A stretch of 7,094 bases of DNA from Peptostreptococcaceae bacterium (GTDB taxonomy: Bacteria; Bacillota_A; Clostridia; Peptostreptococcales; Anaerovoracaceae). Location of the stretch: contig JAENWH010000096.1 of assembly GCA_016650135.1 (NCBI GenBank), positions 1 to 7,094 on the forward strand, read 5' to 3'. How positions within the stretch are numbered: the stretch's first letter is position 1; the number at the start of each line of letters is the position of its first letter. The notes below the pieces were generated by a model, which was not told the origin of the DNA, ran no database searches, and saw only the letters and a program-made list of their open reading frames with translations. Below, one piece after another: positions 6,992 through 7,094 of this stretch. A program made the position numbers and the translations under genes.

Positions 6992-7043
6992 CATGAAGTG
7001 CAAGGCTTTTTATACTATTCTGCGAAAAACCTTGCACTTCATG
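6992..7043. repeat. hairpin 2 of the foldback element, 14-bp perfect stem
   Basis: CATGAAGTGCAAGG (6992-7005) is perfectly complementary to CCTTGCACTTCATG (7030-7043). Beyond a single bulged C (7006), five T (7007-7011) pair with five A (7025-7029), leaving a 13-nt apical loop (7012-7024). The loop contains ACTATTC (7014-7020), the complement of the heptamer in hairpin 1. This is the strongest inverted repeat in the window. Confidence 0.85.
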
Positions 7044-7089
7044 AATTCAGAAATGGCTGTACAAGTTGTAACTGAGCCTTTTCTGAATT
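7044..7089. repeat. hairpin 3 of the foldback element
   Basis: AATTCAGAAA (7044-7053) pairs with TTTCTGAATT (7080-7089). After one T/T mismatch (7054, 7079), GGCT (7055-7058) pairs with AGCC (7075-7078). The remaining loop can form a small terminal stem, TACA (7060-7063) with TGTA (7067-7070). The interrupted but continuous pairing is typical of a structure kept by selection or of a palindromic mobile element; the sequence alone does not decide which. Confidence 0.75.
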
Positions 7090-7094
7090 GTTCA

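Larger units (their letters stand above)
6947..7094. repeat. foldback element: three abutting hairpins closed into a four-way junction (cut by window edge)
   Basis: There is no open reading frame here; the DNA is almost entirely self-complementary. TGAAC (6955-6959) pairs with GTTCA (7090-7094). Inside this stem are three hairpins placed end to end with no unpaired base at any junction: 6960-6991, 6992-7043 and 7044-7089. All stem pairs are Watson-Crick, so either strand, as DNA or RNA, can fold the same way. The left tip reads GGGGCTGCTGAAC from 6947. The matching right tip, if present, would begin with the GTTCA at the edge and continue outside the window. It may be a MITE-like mobile element or a structured RNA. 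I do not recognise it as a named family. It ends 9 bp before the -35 box of the candidate liv promoter. Confidence 0.6.

Noticed and set aside
6960..7089. Hairpins as intrinsic transcription terminators
   Set aside because: None of the three stems is followed by a T-run on either strand; the T and A runs of hairpin 2 are inside its stem.
6868..7094. T-box or amino acid riboswitch leader for the liv operon
   Set aside because: A T-box would suit a branched-chain amino acid transporter, but no T-box antiterminator sequence (AGGGTGG...ACCGCG type), specifier loop or terminator is present. The cobalamin riboswitch, which also has a four-way junction and kissing loop, is excluded because its conserved core box is absent.
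1..7094. CRISPR array, tRNA or rRNA genes
   Set aside because: No regularly spaced direct repeats and no tRNA- or rRNA-like sequence was seen; almost the whole window is protein-coding on the minus strand.

Overview
The window looks like chromosomal DNA from a Gram-positive, AT-rich bacterium, most likely a member of the Clostridia (Bacillota). This rests on strong GGAGG-type ribosome binding sites, a lipoprotein-type solute-binding protein, a PepV-type dipeptidase, and Lys/Ile/Asn-rich proteins. The species cannot be named from the sequence alone.

Every supported gene lies on the minus strand, so transcription runs from high to low coordinates. In that order they are: livH (6867-5974), livM (5967-4858), livG (4865-4023), livF (4023-3319), a LivK-like binding lipoprotein (3287-2061), a small NifU C-terminal-domain (NFU) protein (2036-1812), a membrane-anchored CapA-family protein (1802-546), and the first 189 codons of a PepV/Sapep-type M20 dipeptidase (568 to the window edge). 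Junctions range from a 23-bp overlap to a 31-bp gap and I see no terminator between genes, so this reads as one operon. The first five genes make a complete branched-chain-amino-acid-type (HAAT) ABC importer: two permeases, two ATPases and a lipid-anchored receptor. The distal genes (Fe-S carrier, CapA, dipeptidase) do not belong to the importer by known function. A dipeptidase would fit a general amino acid/peptide acquisition operon; the other two are unexplained passengers or partners.

The 227 bp upstream of livH hold no gene. The part next to livH (6868-6946) is AT-rich and holds a plausible but unproven promoter. The part from about 6947 to the window edge is the most unusual DNA here. 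Three hairpins (6960-6991, 6992-7043, 7044-7089) abut with no spare nucleotide, and the flanking TGAAC (6955-6959) and GTTCA (7090-7094) pair to close them. The result is a perfect four-way junction. In addition, the loops of the first two hairpins contain perfectly complementary heptamers (GAATAGT / ACTATTC). The element is cut by the window edge. It is either a small foldback mobile element (MITE-like, with a GGGGCTGCTGAAC tip) or a structured RNA; I could not match it to a known riboswitch or T-box leader.
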